Origin: an uncultured Candidatus Saccharibacteria bacterium
GTDB lineage: Bacteria; Patescibacteriota; Saccharimonadia; Saccharimonadales; Saccharimonadaceae
DNA length: 5,764 nucleotides
Direction: 5' to 3'
Assembly (NCBI GenBank): GCA_934717805.1
Contig: CAKUZG010000024.1
Span: 1-5,764, forward strand
The notes under the pieces: model-generated
The model's database searches: none
Seen by the model: the letters and a program-made list of their open reading frames with translations, nothing else
Told to the model about the DNA's origin: nothing
Shown here: piece by piece, positions 5,551 to 5,764 of the stretch
Layout of the letters: every line of letters starts with the position of its first letter
How positions within the stretch are numbered: the first letter of the stretch is position 1
Translations under genes and position numbers: made by a program

Positions 5551-5764
5551 TTACGTGAACTCTTGTAAAATTTTAATCATTTCATAAGGTTCACTAGTTT
5601 CTATTACGTCATCAATTTGATATGACGTTTTGACATAGAAACTTACTTTAACAATAACACCTTTATCAAATGTTATAGCTCTCATCTCCATATTGAAGTT
5701 ATTTTCAGCTAAAGACGAGATATCTCTTTTAATAGCTACTAGAGCAATAGCTCCACCCAAAAGT
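5551..5764 (-). CDS. Unrecognised protein, C-terminal 70 residues (N-terminus beyond window)
   Basis: The frame is open to the right edge and ends at TAA 5553-5551, so only the last 70 residues are visible. The visible part starts with a hydrophobic run (LLGGAIALVAI), possibly the end of a membrane helix or signal anchor. Next come KR and a charged stretch (about 12-27), then alternating residues around 28-50 (for example VIVKVSFYVKTSYQI) that look like beta strands, and a short C-terminal helix. A TTG at 5760 could in principle start translation, but no upstream sequence is available to test it, so I treat the gene as truncated. A good terminator directly after the stop supports a real gene end. 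No family is recognised. Confidence 0.65.
   Translation of the reverse strand, partial: LLGGAIALVAIKRDISSLAENNFNMEMRAITFDKGVIVKVSFYVKTSYQIDDVIETSEPYEMIKILQEFT

Noticed and set aside
1..5764. UGA recoding as in Gracilibacteria or Absconditabacteria
   Set aside because: All visible proteins read fully in the standard code, glycines use GGN, and no in-frame TGA interrupts a conserved region.

Overview
The window is a compact, AT-rich bacterial segment in which every supported gene reads on the minus strand. From right to left it holds the 3' end of an unrecognised protein, a 186-residue membrane protein of unknown function, a 177-residue unrecognised soluble protein, a full-length ribonuclease J, and the 5' end of recG, which runs off the left edge after 637 codons. 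The standard genetic code suffices: tryptophan is TGG and all four visible stops are TAA.

The RNase J sequence suggests the Candidate Phyla Radiation, most plausibly Saccharibacteria (TM7). The evidence is a long basic N-terminal extension, a GLGEFGIGKN form of the first motif, and NESTN where Bacillus RNase J1 has SDSTN. This placement rests on remembered family features, not on a search.

Layout. Positions 1-1912 carry recG, read from an extended -10 promoter whose predicted +1 is the A of the start codon, so the mRNA is probably leaderless. A terminator at 1956-1987 ends the RNase J transcript. RNase J occupies 1994-4072, with its own -35/-10 promoter and a 5' UTR of about 73 nt containing a perfect 9-bp inverted repeat. 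The two small genes at 4207-4740 and 4855-5415 each have a promoter, a good Shine-Dalgarno sequence and an intrinsic terminator. The partial gene at 5551-5764 ends in a terminator.

Each visible gene therefore looks like a separate single-gene transcription unit. At two junctions the terminator U-tract lies only 1-2 nt from the next gene's -35 box. The two recognised genes are housekeeping functions: RecG remodels stalled replication forks and Holliday junctions, and RNase J handles RNA decay and processing. The right third (about 4200-5764) is lower in G+C and contains only unrecognised genes, so it looks lineage-specific. I see no transposon, CRISPR array, tRNA or rRNA. The observations most worth a second look are the leaderless recG start, the inverted repeat in the RNase J leader, and a strong excess of the palindrome TTCGAA across the window.
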